Program-made: the position numbers and the translations under genes
The notes under the pieces: model-generated
Told to the model about the DNA's origin: nothing
Database searches by the model: none
What the model saw: the letters and a program-made list of their open reading frames with translations, nothing else
NCBI GenBank assembly: GCA_964036315.1
Contig: OZ038488.1
Coordinates: 66,221,142-66,285,141 of the forward strand
Direction: 5' to 3'
Length of the DNA stretch: 64,000 nt
Origin: Acanthosepion esculentum
Lineage: Eukaryota > Mollusca > Cephalopoda > Sepiida > Sepiidae
Part shown: piece after piece, positions 21,516-32,279 of the stretch
Layout: each line of letters begins with the position of its first letter
Position numbering within the stretch: the stretch's first letter is position 1

Positions 21516-22234
21516 TATTTTTGGCTGTTTGTTTATGTCCAGTAGTAATAGCTGTAATAACCTTAATACTTAGTACTTGGCAAAAATTAACACATTGACT
21601 ATCAACAAGTTGAATCGTGGTTGGCAGGTTTCATTTGATGCTATCTACATGTTATCTTGTGCCTTGCATTTTCTAGCATATTTTCATTTGCAGGCATCAA
21701 CAAGTTCATTTGCAATGATACTTTTAGAGTGAAAAAATGTTAACATTATAATTCTACTCATAAAATTATTTTATTGCCTAGGTTCGCTATTATAAATTTG
21801 GCATTTTAAATCTGATTTCATGATTAACCTATGGAAAAAAATATAAAAAATTAAAATATAAAATTCATAAAGTCTGCAATATTCTTTCTTTAGAATGTAA
21901 TAATCATGTATAAAATCTATTGCATAAAATTATTAAAATCTGTTAGTATTCAATAATTAAATATCTTTTATGGATCCATAAAATTTTGAATTTATAACCT
22001 ATAAGGGCAGTATTCTATCCAGAGAATTTCAGCTGTTAAATTATCTAAGAGCAACAAAAAAAAAAAATGAAATTAAAAAATTGTTGCTCTCTAGGTTTAA
22101 ATTCTTGCCTATTTAGGGATGCATATCTTTGGCTGTATGTGATCTGTGAAAAGAGGAAAGGAACCAGGACCAATGCAATGGTCCTGTGAAATAACCACCA
22201 ATCACTGATAACCCAAATCTATGAAATGGAGTCC

Positions 22235-22440
22235 TCATTCTACTACATCTCAATTTTCATTAGATGGTATTCATATAAAATACAAATTTTATTGTAACCG
22301 AATTATGTACAACAATGGATCATATGCAATTTAGGAGAAAAATTTAAATAGGAAAATTTTAAATAAATACAAATTAGAGGCATGTCACAATAGATCATTC
22401 CATTTTTAGTAAATCAACAATGTTTTGTGGTAATTTTTAA
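22235..22440 (-). repeat. Dispersed repeat, copy 2 (partner at 3250-3450)
   Basis: Reverse complement matches 3250-3450 across about 200 bp, including AAATTGCATATGATCCATTG and AATAAAATTTGTATTTTATA. The similarity extends little beyond on either side. Confidence 0.7.
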
Positions 22441-22744
22441 CATCAACTTGAGATTTTTCTTGTTAGAAAGTTTAATAATTTTAACACATTCAACATTATG
22501 AATTAAAAATAGTGAATTTTATATAGTGGTTTTTCAAGATTTAGCATGTGCAAAACAAATTCACAGATTTGGGGAAAAAATACAGAATGATGTCAAAATC
22601 TGCAAAAATGTTTCATCCTTTGATAGTCAGTTGGGCTTAGTTTAATTTGTAATGTATATAAATGGAGATAGAAAAAAGCAAATCTTGATAGCAAGGGTCA
22701 CAAAGTACAGCCCAGGTACTCCAATCAGGTTTCTCCCCCAGTCA

Positions 22745-22985
22745 AGGGCTTCATGGGTAGTACATGCCAGCTTCGGAAGGAACTATAAAGAAACTGAAGA
22801 CAGCTGAAATTTTGGGAACCCATAATTAAGAAAGAAGGCTTGGAGAATTTAACATGCACAGGACCCACTATGATTAAAGGCAAGAGAAATAGATAAAGAC
22901 AGTAACGTACTTGATAAGTTTATGCAAATGACTGGATGAACAAGTGCCAGAGATCATAAAGATAAATATATTGCAGAGTTATGGG
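22745..22985 (+). pseudogene. RTE-like LINE C-terminal fragment
   Basis: The DNA encodes, with stops, KEGLENLTCTGPTMIKGKRN and further on a WMNKCQRS-like reading where live copies have WMAEQGLGE. This is the same C-terminal segment as 9836-10140 and 59395-60115. Short, decayed and without a 5' part. Confidence 0.65.
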
Positions 22986-23344
22986 TGGGTGGGGGGTTCT
23001 CAAAAGATGGGAAGATATAGAGATAGTTAATAGAAAGAGGAAGATTAACTTAAAAAAATGAAAATTCTGATTAAATTAATACAATAGAAAGGAAATATTT
23101 GCTTTCAAAGGAAAGGAAATTGATCGCCTACATCCTAAAGGGACACGGAACATAGAAGAATAAGAACTGAAGCAAAAAATTTGAGATTTGTATCTTAATA
23201 AAACAAAGAATTAATTTTTTTTAAATAAGATTTATTGTAGGACAAGGGAGATAATTACACAGCGTAAACGGTTTCATTATATTGTCTTTTTTAGTTTATT
23301 TACTTTTTGTCTTTTACTTTTTTTTATATTTGACCGATTATTTC

Positions 23345-24190
23345 TTTTCGTTTATATAAAGAATTAATGGATTTATAATCCGACGTTTTTTTTTTTTAGT
23401 TCGAACGTTACTATAGTGGATACCTCGGATTTGAAATAAACTCCAACTTTTCTATTTATTTCCTTCTCGAATGCGCAGGCCGATAGCATGCTGAAAAAAG
23501 GCTCCAAACTTAAAAACAAAGTTTTATCGTGAAAAACTTTATGTTATTAATAAGAGGAGGGACCAAAGTATTTTTCGATTAATTTTAATTTTTTTTTATT
23601 CTTTCCTAGTACGTTTGAAATTTTGGTTGAAATTTTTTTTTTTTTTTAGATCAGCGGTCGTGTAATATTTTTTTTTCAGTTGAAAAACACATTAATTTGG
23701 AAATTCTTGCAAAAATCAAATAATTGTCGGAATTTCATGAAACTTTCTTACTTTCAGAACATTAAAAAATGATTGGAATTAATTTAGAAATGTCTGTTTT
23801 TAGAAATTCATGGTAATTTTTTTTTTACATCTGTTACCGCACGCTACTTACTTAATTTTTATGAAAACTTGAAAATCCCAAAATTTGTTGTTTAAATGCA
23901 GAAGACTTTGAAGAATCGGACAATTACTTGATTTTTACAAGAATTTCCAATTCAATGTGTTTTCAATGGAAAAAAAGCGCAAAAAAAACAATGTTATTTT
24001 CATGACTCCGCGATGACGTAAAAACAAAAGAAGACTTTAACCAAAATTTCGAACGTGTTAGAAAGGATTAAAAAATTTCAAAAAATAATTAAAAAATGCT
24101 TAAGCATTTTTTTTTGACGATAAAACTTTATTTTCGTTAAGTTTGTGGCATTTTTCATTACGCTATCTGTTTTCCCGCGAAATATAAATC
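23345..24190. mobile_element. Large fold-back (inverted-repeat) element
   Basis: The left arm (about 23490-23760) and right arm (about 24160-23880, reverse complement) align end to end: CAAACTTAAxxAxAAAGTTTTATCGT, the CGTTYGAAATTTTGGTTRAA block, AAAACACATTxAATTTGGAAAT-like sequence and TTCTTGxAAAAATCAA. The centre is about 120 bp. The left border (23370-23440) includes the CTATAGTGGATAC module of the hairpin family at 54372-54485. A third copy of one arm lies at 63610-64000. Arms of about 270 bp with many mismatches suggest an old fold-back or long-TIR element. No transposase inside. Confidence 0.75.
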
Positions 24191-25950
24191 ATCGATTTTT
24201 TTTGTAAATCGATGAACTGTTCTACGGTCTACCCAAATTTTAGCCCTGAATTGTAAAATACAAAAAAAAAAACCCAATAAAACTAAGACATTATTTAATT
24301 AAATAAGATTTTATGGTTTTTCTGAATAATATTTTTTTAATAAGGATATTTTTATATGAAGCCAAAATTATTTTTTCTATGAAAAATGAATTTTTACAAG
24401 AATTGTTTTCTTTTTTTAAATTTTAAATACAAAATGTGATAAAATTGTTAAATATTTTAAAATTAAATTTGAAGCCGTGTGTTTTAGAAAATGCTGTTAT
24501 TTAAATATCTACTTTTTACAGATCTTAAATTTGAAAGCTTATTTCAATCTGCGAGACTGTATTTTTACAATAATTGTTTACGAAAAAATGTATTAAAAAC
24601 GCTCCCGGCGAAACTACGGAAGCACTATGCTGAAATAATGTCACGTATGCTTGAGTTGTTTTTCCTGATAGCGTATCAAATTCTCTGACTGACAGACCAT
24701 TGTCGTCGCATTTTCAAAATTAAAATTTTTTATTTTTTTTTACATATTTCACTAAATATTTTCTTTTCATTTTTTAAATATAATTTTTTTCTTTTCCAAT
24801 GAAAGATATACTGCTATTATTAATTTTTCTTTTTTAGATTCAATTTTAGGGACGGAAACAATGCAGGTTTTGGACATATCTTTGTTAAAAAGTACCTAAA
24901 AAAAATCAATAAATACTAAACCTTTGAAAGTATTTAATTTTTAAGAATTACTTTATAATTAAATAAGCTGGTTCACTTAAAAATTAAAAATACTGTCACT
25001 TCTGCCCTTCCGTCCGATAAATTGCCTTAATGTTAGTCGTCGGTATCAGTCAATTCACACCTCCAAAACGAGACATCAACTGTTAGAGATGCTTGTTTTA
25101 TTTCCAACTAAATTTTTTTCTACTAAAAAATTAAGTAATTACATTAAGTACACTTTAAATTTTCTAATAATAAAATTATGTAGTTACATTAAGTATACTT
25201 CTAAATTTTCTTAAAATAACTTTTGAAAAAGTATAATTGAATTTTACAAGATTTTTAAACGGAGGAATTCACTTTTGTTTACAAAACTGTCAATAATGGC
25301 TGACATGATTGATTTTACGGTACTGTCTAATAAAAAAACGGAACATCTATTTAAAATACGGAGTATCCACTAATGACATTTTAAGTTAGTACAATATTAT
25401 AATCTCATATAGACAAACTAGTATTCTGATACACATACACATGAATTATACACACAAACGCTGCTTGAAAAGCTGATGTGCGTGATGTTTGCTAAACTAA
25501 GGGAAAACAACTCAAAATTAAAAATACCAGAATTTTCTTTTTCTCACATTTTATTCTTTGATGAAGCTTTGATAAAAGCGAAACATTAAATACGTTTCTT
25601 ATTTGTTTCTTATCTTTTAATATCAAATCAGTATGTGGTAGGGATTTATTCCAAGGAGGTCTTTTTAATATAACAATATTAAAAAGGCAAATCCCTGAAA
25701 ATATCTCTGAAAATACAAAGCAATAATACTAAAGAAAAAAATTTAAATATCATATAAATCGGTTATAAATTTATTTCAAGGTCAAGTTAATTCCGCTTTA
25801 TTTTATTATTATTTTTTTTTTTCGTCTGGTTTATTTTCAAATTGTCCGGGAAAATTTGTATGAAATGTAGTTGGTTTGATGAGGCAGGTATATATATGTA
25901 TATCTGCTGAAATAAATTCATAACGGATGTTTTAAGTTTTTTCCTTACCA
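24191..25950. other. Very AT-rich interval, nothing recognised
   Basis: A short open frame at 24491-24688 follows a TTTTTACAG acceptor-like site but has no recognisable homology. No other elements seen. Confidence 0.4.
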
Positions 25951-25954
25951 ACTA

Positions 25955-26141
25955 CAGTGTAACCCGGATATAAGAGAGTTGTCGGGACCGGAGAAGAAGT
26001 GTCTTATATCCGGGTTTCCCTTATATCCGGGTTTGGTCTATTATATATACATTAACATAGGCTCTAATTTGGGACCAGATAAAATCTATCTTATATCCGG
26101 GTTTCTCTTATATCAGGGTCTCTTATATCCGGGTTACACTG
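25955..26141. mobile_element. pogo/Tigger-type MITE
   Basis: Left end CAGTGTAACCCGGATATAAG and right end in reverse complement CAGTGTAACCCGGATATAAG are identical over at least 20 bp, with TA on both outer sides (25953-25954 and 26142-26143). Subterminal copies of CTTATATCCGGGTTT repeat inside. CAGTGTAACCC is a Tigger/pogo-type terminus. At 187 bp it is non-autonomous. Confidence 0.9.
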
Positions 26142-26144
26142 TAT

Positions 26145-26635
26145 ATATATATATATAATGTAAAATCAGAATTCGTAAGTTTTAAATAAAACATGATTTT
26201 ATCTATTTAAGGGAAAAAAATCAATTTAAGGGAAACAACTCAAGTTGAATCTTTTTCTTTTGGTTTTAGAATTCTTACTTTTTAAAAATTATTATGGATG
26301 TTTTATTGTCTGAATTTCCGGGATGAGAAGTTATCATTATTTACACTATTATCCTCATCTTTATTGCTTTTGCAATCAAAACAACAAAGGTGCTGACAAT
26401 AGTCCGAATAGTGTAAATTATTATAGGGTTAAATGATTTGATGATTACACTGGTACTTCTTTGAGAGAATGTGAAATTGAGATTCAATAGTATTCCTTAA
26501 TAACGGAAACCAAATGTGTTGAAAAATATTAGTCCATTTAGTTATGTGCCATGCGTGATACACACTTAGGTGATCATGTATCTTTCGATACATGACTGAC
26601 GAGGCAGATTTTTCCCCGCAGTAGGTTGCCATTTC
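26145..26635. other. Unassigned interval
   Basis: AT-rich sequence starting with a short (TA)n; nothing recognised. Confidence 0.4.
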
Positions 26636-26639
26636 TTTC

Positions 26640-26830
26640 TGCAGTCAACCACTTGCCATTCAAGGCTATAGAACCCGGTCTGTCCTATTTACCAATAGCC
26701 AGAGGGAGAAGAAGAGGATTCATACCTTTCCCAAGGGTATTAGCAGGTAAGTGAATGCAATGGATTTGACTGGAATTCGAACTCGGCTCTCCAATTCCTC
26801 AATCCGAGCCGCTATCCATTACTCCACTCA
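26640..26830 (-). mobile_element. 5S-tRNA SINE fragment, copy I (tRNA part and core)
   Basis: Contains complements of the family core (AGAGGATTCATACCTTTCCC AAGGGTATT) and the tRNA-like unit (GAATTCGAACTCGGCTCTCC and CGCTATCCATTACTCCACTC). No 5S head is visible. Confidence 0.75.
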
Positions 26831-26867
26831 TTATTACAGTTCAGAGGGATTAATATATACTAGTAAC

Positions 26868-27600
26868 TAATTGTACCAGTGAAAATTTCACAGATTTTCT
26901 ATTTGAATTTTCTGATGAATCATTCAGCTAATGATTGAATAAGCTCCCTATAGGTTCCACAACTATAATATACCTGTACAAATCCTCTTATTATATTGTT
27001 AAATATTTGACCGTAACAACTTTAGTAAAATATTGCAATAACAATCATAAAGTATGAATGTATGTCATTATTTATCAAGTAAGAGATTGCAAAATTAAAA
27101 CTTGGATTTCCCATTTCATTGAAGCAGATCTTATTGCCTCCACTGTTTTCTCTTTCTTTCTGTTTGTTTTTCTTTCTTTCTTGTAACTCTTCTCCTTCCT
27201 TTCTTTTTCATTCTTGTAACTCTGTACTTTCATCCATCCAGTTTTTCTTTCTTTCTTGTAACTCTTCTCCTTCCTTTCTTTTTCATTCTTGTAACTCTGT
27301 ACTTTCATCCATCCAGTTTTTCTTTCTTTCTTGTAACTCTTCTCCTTCCTTTCTTTTTCATTCTTGTAACTCTGTACTTTCATCCATCCAGTTTTTCTTT
27401 CTTTCTTGTAACTCTTCTCCTTCCTTTCTTTTTCATTCTTGTAACTCTGTACTTTCATCCATCCAGTTTTTCTTTCTTTCTTTCATTCTTTCTTTTTTAT
27501 CATTATTTATGTTTTCTTTTCCTGAAAAACCAAATAGCATCCCTGACATAACTTTTATCTTTCCTTAGAATCAATATAGTTCATTATTTATTTGAAGTAA
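26868..27600 (-). mobile_element. Helitron-like repeat with internal minisatellite, copy 1
   Basis: Aligns with 44505-44910 plus 45477-45600: GTGAAAATTTCACAG at one end, then AATGATTGAATAA-like, TTAAATATTTGA and AACAATCATAAAxTATGAAT, then a CTTTC-rich tandem, and ATTCATTATTTAT-like sequence. On the minus strand the end reads as a GTGAAATTTTCAC palindrome followed shortly by TTAGT (CTAGT in copy 2), which fits a Helitron 3' end. No Rep/helicase coding sequence is seen. Confidence 0.5.
27166..27500 (+). repeat. 75-bp minisatellite, four near-identical units
   Basis: Units start with GTTTTTCTTTCTTTCTTGTA at 27166, 27241, 27316 and 27391, with a partial fifth at 27466. The period of 75 keeps both strands open for translation, which creates long but meaningless frames. 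Almost no divergence between units implies recent expansion. Confidence 0.97.
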
Positions 27601-27604
27601 TCAC

Positions 27605-28775
27605 AGGGCATAATGTACATGCTAACTTACTAACAGAAAAACAAGTGGAATTATACTATAATACATTTATGTATCATTGCTGGATGAAAGAATATTATTT
27701 ATATGTGGAGGATGTCTGCTTTTCATTAAAAGTCTATCTATATTTTCTCCTTCATTCTTCTTAGATTACAAAATAATATTCTACCTTAGCCAAAATGCTG
27801 AAGAGTTATTCATGAAAAACATATTTACTAAAAAAAAACCCTCTAATTTAAGTTAGAATGCTGGACCATTTTTGAAAATCCAGATTGATTAAGTTCTCAA
27901 AAGTATATTTTGTTCTTAGCCAAAGCCTTAGCATATATCATAATTAAAAAAAATATTATTATTTGGTCTTTGTACAAAATCTAAAGAAAAAAAGTTAATT
28001 AAAAATTTAAAATGTAGTGAAAACTTAAAATATTTAAATTAAATTTTAAGGGGAAATATTTAAGTTTTTCTAAGTCAAGTAGTGTCCAAAAGGGGTGTTG
28101 GTTGAGTTTGTGACAACCCCTTGCACCCATATCTGGAGGGCATACAATCAAAGCAAGAAATAAAATTTTTTAGTTTATGTTTAATTTGAATAAAGTGTTT
28201 ATTTCATGTTTCATCTGTTTTTACATAAAATGTCTTCCTTTCTCACATTTCTCAGTATTAGGCTCTGTAGGCTCCCCACCTACTTGAGACTTGGGGGCAT
28301 ACAATCAAGGAGTTAGCTATCACCAAATCTCTGCACGTCACAGTAAATCTTAAAAAAAAAACCAATCTCTTCTCAAATAAAATTTGCAATATCAATATAA
28401 AGCCGATACATTGTGCAATAACAACAGAACAGAACAATCACTATACGATTATAACTGTTCATTTAAAATTTTATTACAAAAAGTTTTTATATGCTTATTT
28501 CCAAATAAAAAGCGTTTTTAAATGTTAGAAATATTTTCTCAATTGCAGATTCAGGAATATGAAATTCACCATTAAAGCAAGGGAGATAACTGAGGAAAAA
28601 GCAGCAACATATTTTCAATCAAGGCGATACCTATAACATTGTAGGGGAGTTATAAACACCGAGTAAATAATTATAACCCCGCCGACATTTATATATACAA
28701 AAATACCCGTAAAAATGAGAAAGAGCAAGACGTAGAAACAATAAAATGAGTATTATTTATTATCTGGTTGTTATG
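27605..28775. other. AT-rich interval, nothing recognised
   Basis: Contains a short repeated phrase (GGGCATACAATCAA near 28138 and 28295) but no element or gene that I can name. Confidence 0.45.
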
Positions 28776-28779
28776 TGGA

Positions 28780-28828
28780 GTTGGAGACATGACAGACAGT
28801 AATTATTACTGTCTGTCATGTCTCCAAC
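28780..28828. repeat. Perfect 49-bp palindrome
   Basis: Arms of 24 bases (GTTGGAGACATGACAGACAG then TAAT) pair exactly with 28805-28828 around a single T at 28804. Confidence 0.97.
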
Positions 28829-28840
28829 ACTTACAATTAC

Positions 28841-28891
28841 ACTTACAATTTTACTCAGTAATACTGAGTAATACTGAGTAAAATTGTAAGT
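28841..28891. repeat. 20-bp inverted repeat with 11-base loop
   Basis: ACTTACAATTTTACTCAGTA at 28841-28860 pairs perfectly with 28872-28891. The loop repeats ATACTGAGTA once more. It lies 12 bp after the 49-bp palindrome. Confidence 0.95.
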
Positions 28892-29389
28892 CGGAGATCA
28901 AATTATAGATCAAATATGGATTTGAATCCGACAGAAAGATAAGATAACGAATAAGTAAAATGTATACATTTTTCTTTCATTTTTTTTTTTGTAGATGTGT
29001 ACAATGAGTGTCCAAATAATTTAGTTAGAAAATACAAGAAATTTCTGGGTTTTTCTTACCTCGAATGTTTGCATAGCCTTTAAAAGGAAAAGGAGATTAA
29101 ATTTTTGTTGTCGCACGTTTTCATGGAGGACATAAATGAATCGTCCGTTTATGTAAATAATCGGAGTTAAGCGGAGTTGAGCAGAGTTACATTAGGCGGA
29201 TTACCTCAGCAACCCCGAGTTTTCGCTTACCTCTGCGACTGGTTCGGAATAGGCTATCTCTCAATGACAAGGCCTCCATATGAAGCTTGGCGTATATGCA
29301 AGACTGTGAACGGTGTGACACGCCTTCTACCATTGTCCCTGGTTCGCCTTCTATGGGACTTTGTCGGCGAATTGTTAATCTCAATCTAC

Positions 29390-29550
29390 AGGTCCTTGTA
29401 TTTGGACAATTTCTCGATAATTTTTATGGAGGTGTTTCTCTCAGATGGTGCTTCTATGCCACTAAGCATACACTTCCTGAATTTCTTGTCTTTTATGATA
29501 ATATCAGGTCTGTTCGCTTTTATTTTCCCGTCAGTTTGAATTGGCATGTC
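29390..29550 (-). pseudogene. REL-endonuclease fragment of an R2-superfamily LINE
   Basis: Minus-strand reading: NRPDIIIKDKKFRKCMLSG, then IEAPSERNTSIKIIEKLSKY KDL. The RPDxxx...K pattern is the restriction-like endonuclease segment found in R2/R4/Dong-type LINEs, here with the final Asp replaced (SG instead of ID). Beyond KDL the similarity stops abruptly at about 29390, where unrelated sequence begins. Related to copies at 30945-31320 and 61341-62518. Confidence 0.65.
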
Positions 29551-29965
29551 CCAGATGATAGTTACATCATTATTTTGGGTGTCTGGTTGGTAGTGTGGAA
29601 TAACAGTATTTCCACCTACATTTTACGCGTGCGCGAGTTTTTCCATCCCTTCCTTTCACTTTCAGCTAGTAATAGCAGTAAACGATTGTTCTGTAGCCGA
29701 CGTGAGGAAGGCAGCTGCTGCTGATGTTTTTACCAGCCTAACAGAATTTGAAATTTTTTTTTGCCCGCGCTTTTTCTCTGACGTCAAGGACAAACTGGTT
29801 TTTCGAATTTAGTCGCTGCCAGGTCACTGAACCGGATAGTTGACTCATTTATTCCTCGTCTGTTAACCCATATTTCAGACAGGGATATCTTAGCAGCAAA
29901 TTATGCTTAGTCCCTTATGGCTCGTCGTGCGTAATCTCATCAAGTCGATGCAACTTTCAGCAATT

Positions 29966-30250
29966 AATTCCTCGACCTGAAGCCAACATCTTGTTTGCAT
30001 TTTCCTCTGTTTTTCTACCAGGAAAACTTCGAGCTTACTGCACGTTCGTCACAACACCTTTTTCGACGACTAATTCCTCGACCTAAGGCTAACATCTTGT
30101 TTGAACTGTCCTCTGTTTCTATCAGGAAAACATAGCGCTTACGACACTGTCATCACATCACCTTTTTCGATGACTTATTTCTCGTCCTGATGCGAACATC
30201 TTGTTCGAGCCTGCCTTCATCCATGACCAGGGAACTTTGAAACCTTTTCA
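29966..30250 (+). repeat. Three tandem units of about 105 bp
   Basis: Units beginning AATTCCTCGACCTGAAGCCA, AATTCCTCGACCTAAGGCTA and TATTTCTCGTCCTGATGCGA start at 29966, 30072 and 30175. Each has AACATCTTGTTxG and ACCTTTTTCGACGACT. Function unknown. Confidence 0.85.
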
Positions 30251-30479
30251 TTAATTGCAAACATCCAGTAACTTTACTGAATGTCTCCACTGTCGAGACA
30301 AATTACTTTTGTTAAAAAAAAAATAAAATTTTATATTTGTTCTTTTACCAGACTTACTTTCGTCGTTCCTCCTGTCTGCTTATTTTTCACATTTTATGCA
30401 CGAGTTAAACGGCCCTTTCTATTTCCTCACTGAGGAAATTGTGATAATTTACAGTGAAAGAACACGTTTTATATTTTCT

Positions 30480-30810
30480 CTTTTTTTTACTTTGTTAGTG
30501 GATTCGGTAGTCGTGTGTAGTGTCTGGCACAAGGCCACCTTTTCGTAGGCCAGCTCTGCATTGCTATCGGGTCCGCAACAGTAGTCATACCATCTCTCAG
30601 TGGTTTCGATTTTGTGTTTCTTCCATATCTTCCAGTGCACATATGTCACTACCTTGTTATGTCTGTGGGTATATTCATTTTTTTTTGCCAGTTCCGGACA
30701 TCCTGAGATAATATGGTCGACAGTTTCATCAAATTTTTCGCAGATCCTGTATTTCGGGTTATCCTTGATTATGTAACAGTGATAGGATCTCGTTGCGAGG
30801 CTTTGGTCCT
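30480..30810 (-). pseudogene. R2-superfamily LINE fragment with CCHC motif, 5'-truncated
   Basis: Minus-strand frame reads SLATRSYHCYIIKDNPKYR, then CEKFDETVDHIISGCPELAK, HNKVVTYVHWKIWKKHKIET TERWY. In related copies the C-x2-C-x8-H-x4-C zinc motif (CRIC...HIISGC) is intact; here the first Cys is Y (YRIC). This motif precedes the REL endonuclease in R2-type LINEs. After TERWY the sequence changes to an unrelated end containing GGCCTTGTGCCA. The 5' junction lies directly at an (AAT)n tail (30812-30838) of another copy. Confidence 0.75.
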
Positions 30811-30811
30811 G

Positions 30812-30838
30812 AGCTGCAATTATTATTATTATTTTTAT
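30812..30838 (+). repeat. (ATT)n tract = LINE tail/junction
   Basis: A trinucleotide run between the 3' end of the LINE copy at 30840-31320 and the 5'-truncated copy at 30480-30810 (minus orientation). Confidence 0.85.
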
Positions 30839-30839
30839 T

Positions 30840-31320
30840 TCCTTTGATATCTGCCGTTTACACATTTCTTTCCGGGTCCCGCCCAGGGACCTAAGGTTAG
30901 AAATGGCATCATGACACTTTCCACTGCAAAAAAAAAAAAATAATAATTACATAGATAAAGCCCTTCGTAAAGTGTGGGCTGTACTTGTCAGAACAATTTT
31001 TTGTATCTCTTTGAGGCATGGACTTCCAGGGATCCCTTCAATCAGCCTACTGGAATCTTTTCCAACCAGTCCAAGGGCTCCAACTACAACAGGAATTGTT
31101 GATGTTCCCATGTGCCACATTTTTGAGATTTCTATTTCAAGGTCCTTGTATTTTGACAGTTTTTCGAATATCTTCAAAGACACATTGCAGTCTGCAGGGA
31201 CTGCCATATCAATAAGGAGGCACTTATTTTGTTTGTGGTCTTTAATAACAATGTCTGGGCGGTTGGCTTTGATTGTTCTGTCAGTGTGTATTGTGTAGTC
31301 CCATAGAATTGTAACAGGTC
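30840..31320 (-). pseudogene. Dong/R4-like LINE: REL endonuclease C-terminus and 3' UTR
   Basis: The minus strand begins right after an (AAT)n tract with GPVTILWDYTIHT-like sequence, then the catalytic-type RPDIVIKDHKxNKCLLIDMA segment (PD-x14-D), VPADCNVSLKIFEKLSKYKD, LEIEISKMWHM, TIPVVVGALGLVG, and ends LTSTAHTLRRALSM and a stop near 30947. The 3' UTR (30945-30840) contains CCTTAGGTCCCTGGGCGGGA and leads into another (AAT)n. This end matches copy 61341-62518. The restriction-like endonuclease nicks target DNA in this superfamily. Only the last 130 or so residues survive, though nearly uninterrupted. Confidence 0.85.
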
Positions 31321-31321
31321 C

Positions 31322-31359
<38 letters not shown>

Positions 31360-31362
31360 GTA
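31321..31362 (+). repeat. (TTA)n microsatellite at LINE 5' junction
   Basis: About 13 TTA units abut the truncated 5' end of the LINE copy at 30840-31320 and are followed by (GTT)n. Confidence 0.97.
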
Positions 31363-31484
31363 GTTGTTGTTGTTTTAGCTACCCCAAAGCAACTTTGGAA
31401 TTCCTTTCTACACTTTCCATCTTCTGTTACTGCACTACTCATTTAAATTTCTGCACTTTTAAAAAAATCATTTCACCCACAGCA

Positions 31485-32030
31485 AAGCAATAAAGCCACT
31501 AGGATGCAAGAGTTCGAAAATTATTAGGAAAACTACTATTAAAGAGAAAGGACAATAAAAGAACAAGTATTAAGAAGACAGAAAGTAACGATTGATATTG
31601 CATTAAATGTTTGAAGATCAGAGTGGACTAGGAAGTAAAAAGCTGGAAGAGAGTTCCACAAGCGAGAAGTGCGGTAGAAGAAACTGTTAGCATAGAACTT
31701 ACGTTTACATCGAGCCATTTCAACTGTAAAATGATGATACTTTGTCGCCAATCTAGTACTGCGCTTAAATTCATAAAGTCTAGGTATCATTGAGGAAAGT
31801 TCATCAGAACAATTACCATGGAAATATTTATTAAGGAAACCGCATTAGGGCGGTGGAAAATGGACTGAAACCAAGATGTCAGGTCAAGACCAATAACATT
31901 GAAAATTCTTCTTTGGATTTTATCAAGAATTTTTAAATATATAGCGGGAGCATCAGACCAGATGTGACAGCAATATTCAAAGTAAGAATGAATGAGTGAG
32001 CTATATATTGGGGATTTTAGTTAAATTTCT
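31485..32030 (-). pseudogene. CR1-like LINE 3' part, 5'-truncated
   Basis: Minus-strand translation includes, in order, PAIYLKILDKIQRRIFNVIG-like sequence, IPRLYEFKRSTRLATKYHHF, TVEMARCKRKFYANSFFYRT and SRLWNSLPAF, followed by a shifted FxxxxNRYL-like end and the tail module with TAGTGGCTTTATTGC. It is the C-terminal part of the same family as 1-2545. About 540 bp survive; the upstream RT is absent. Confidence 0.85.
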
Positions 32031-32279
32031 AAACTTGCTTGATTTTGTAATCTCCAACACGCAACTCACAATTTGAATTGTCTCTTTTGCTGACAACCAT
32101 TCATTCTGTCTTACAATTAATGCTTAATCCTTTCTTTTTGCTTTCTTTCCTTTCTTGTCCCATAGTTCTTTTAGTATTCTTTCTGAATTTGCCAAAAATG
32201 CAGTATTATTTGTGTAGCATATGTTGCTACGGTTTATGTCCGCTGATGAGAAATCCATGTACAAGTCTTCTTTGCGAGC

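Noticed and set aside
24491..24688. Exon-like frame following TTTTTACAG
   Set aside because: No donor of quality, no recognisable homology, AT-rich neighbourhood in which such frames are expected by chance.
27075..27568. Long open frames on both strands with repeated residues
   Set aside because: They result from a 75-bp minisatellite whose period is a multiple of three; both strands stay open and neither has gene-like signals.
29177..29724. Plus-strand frames of 120 and 145 codons
   Set aside because: The opposite strand contains the REL-endonuclease fragment in part of this interval, and the plus-strand translations have no recognisable domain.
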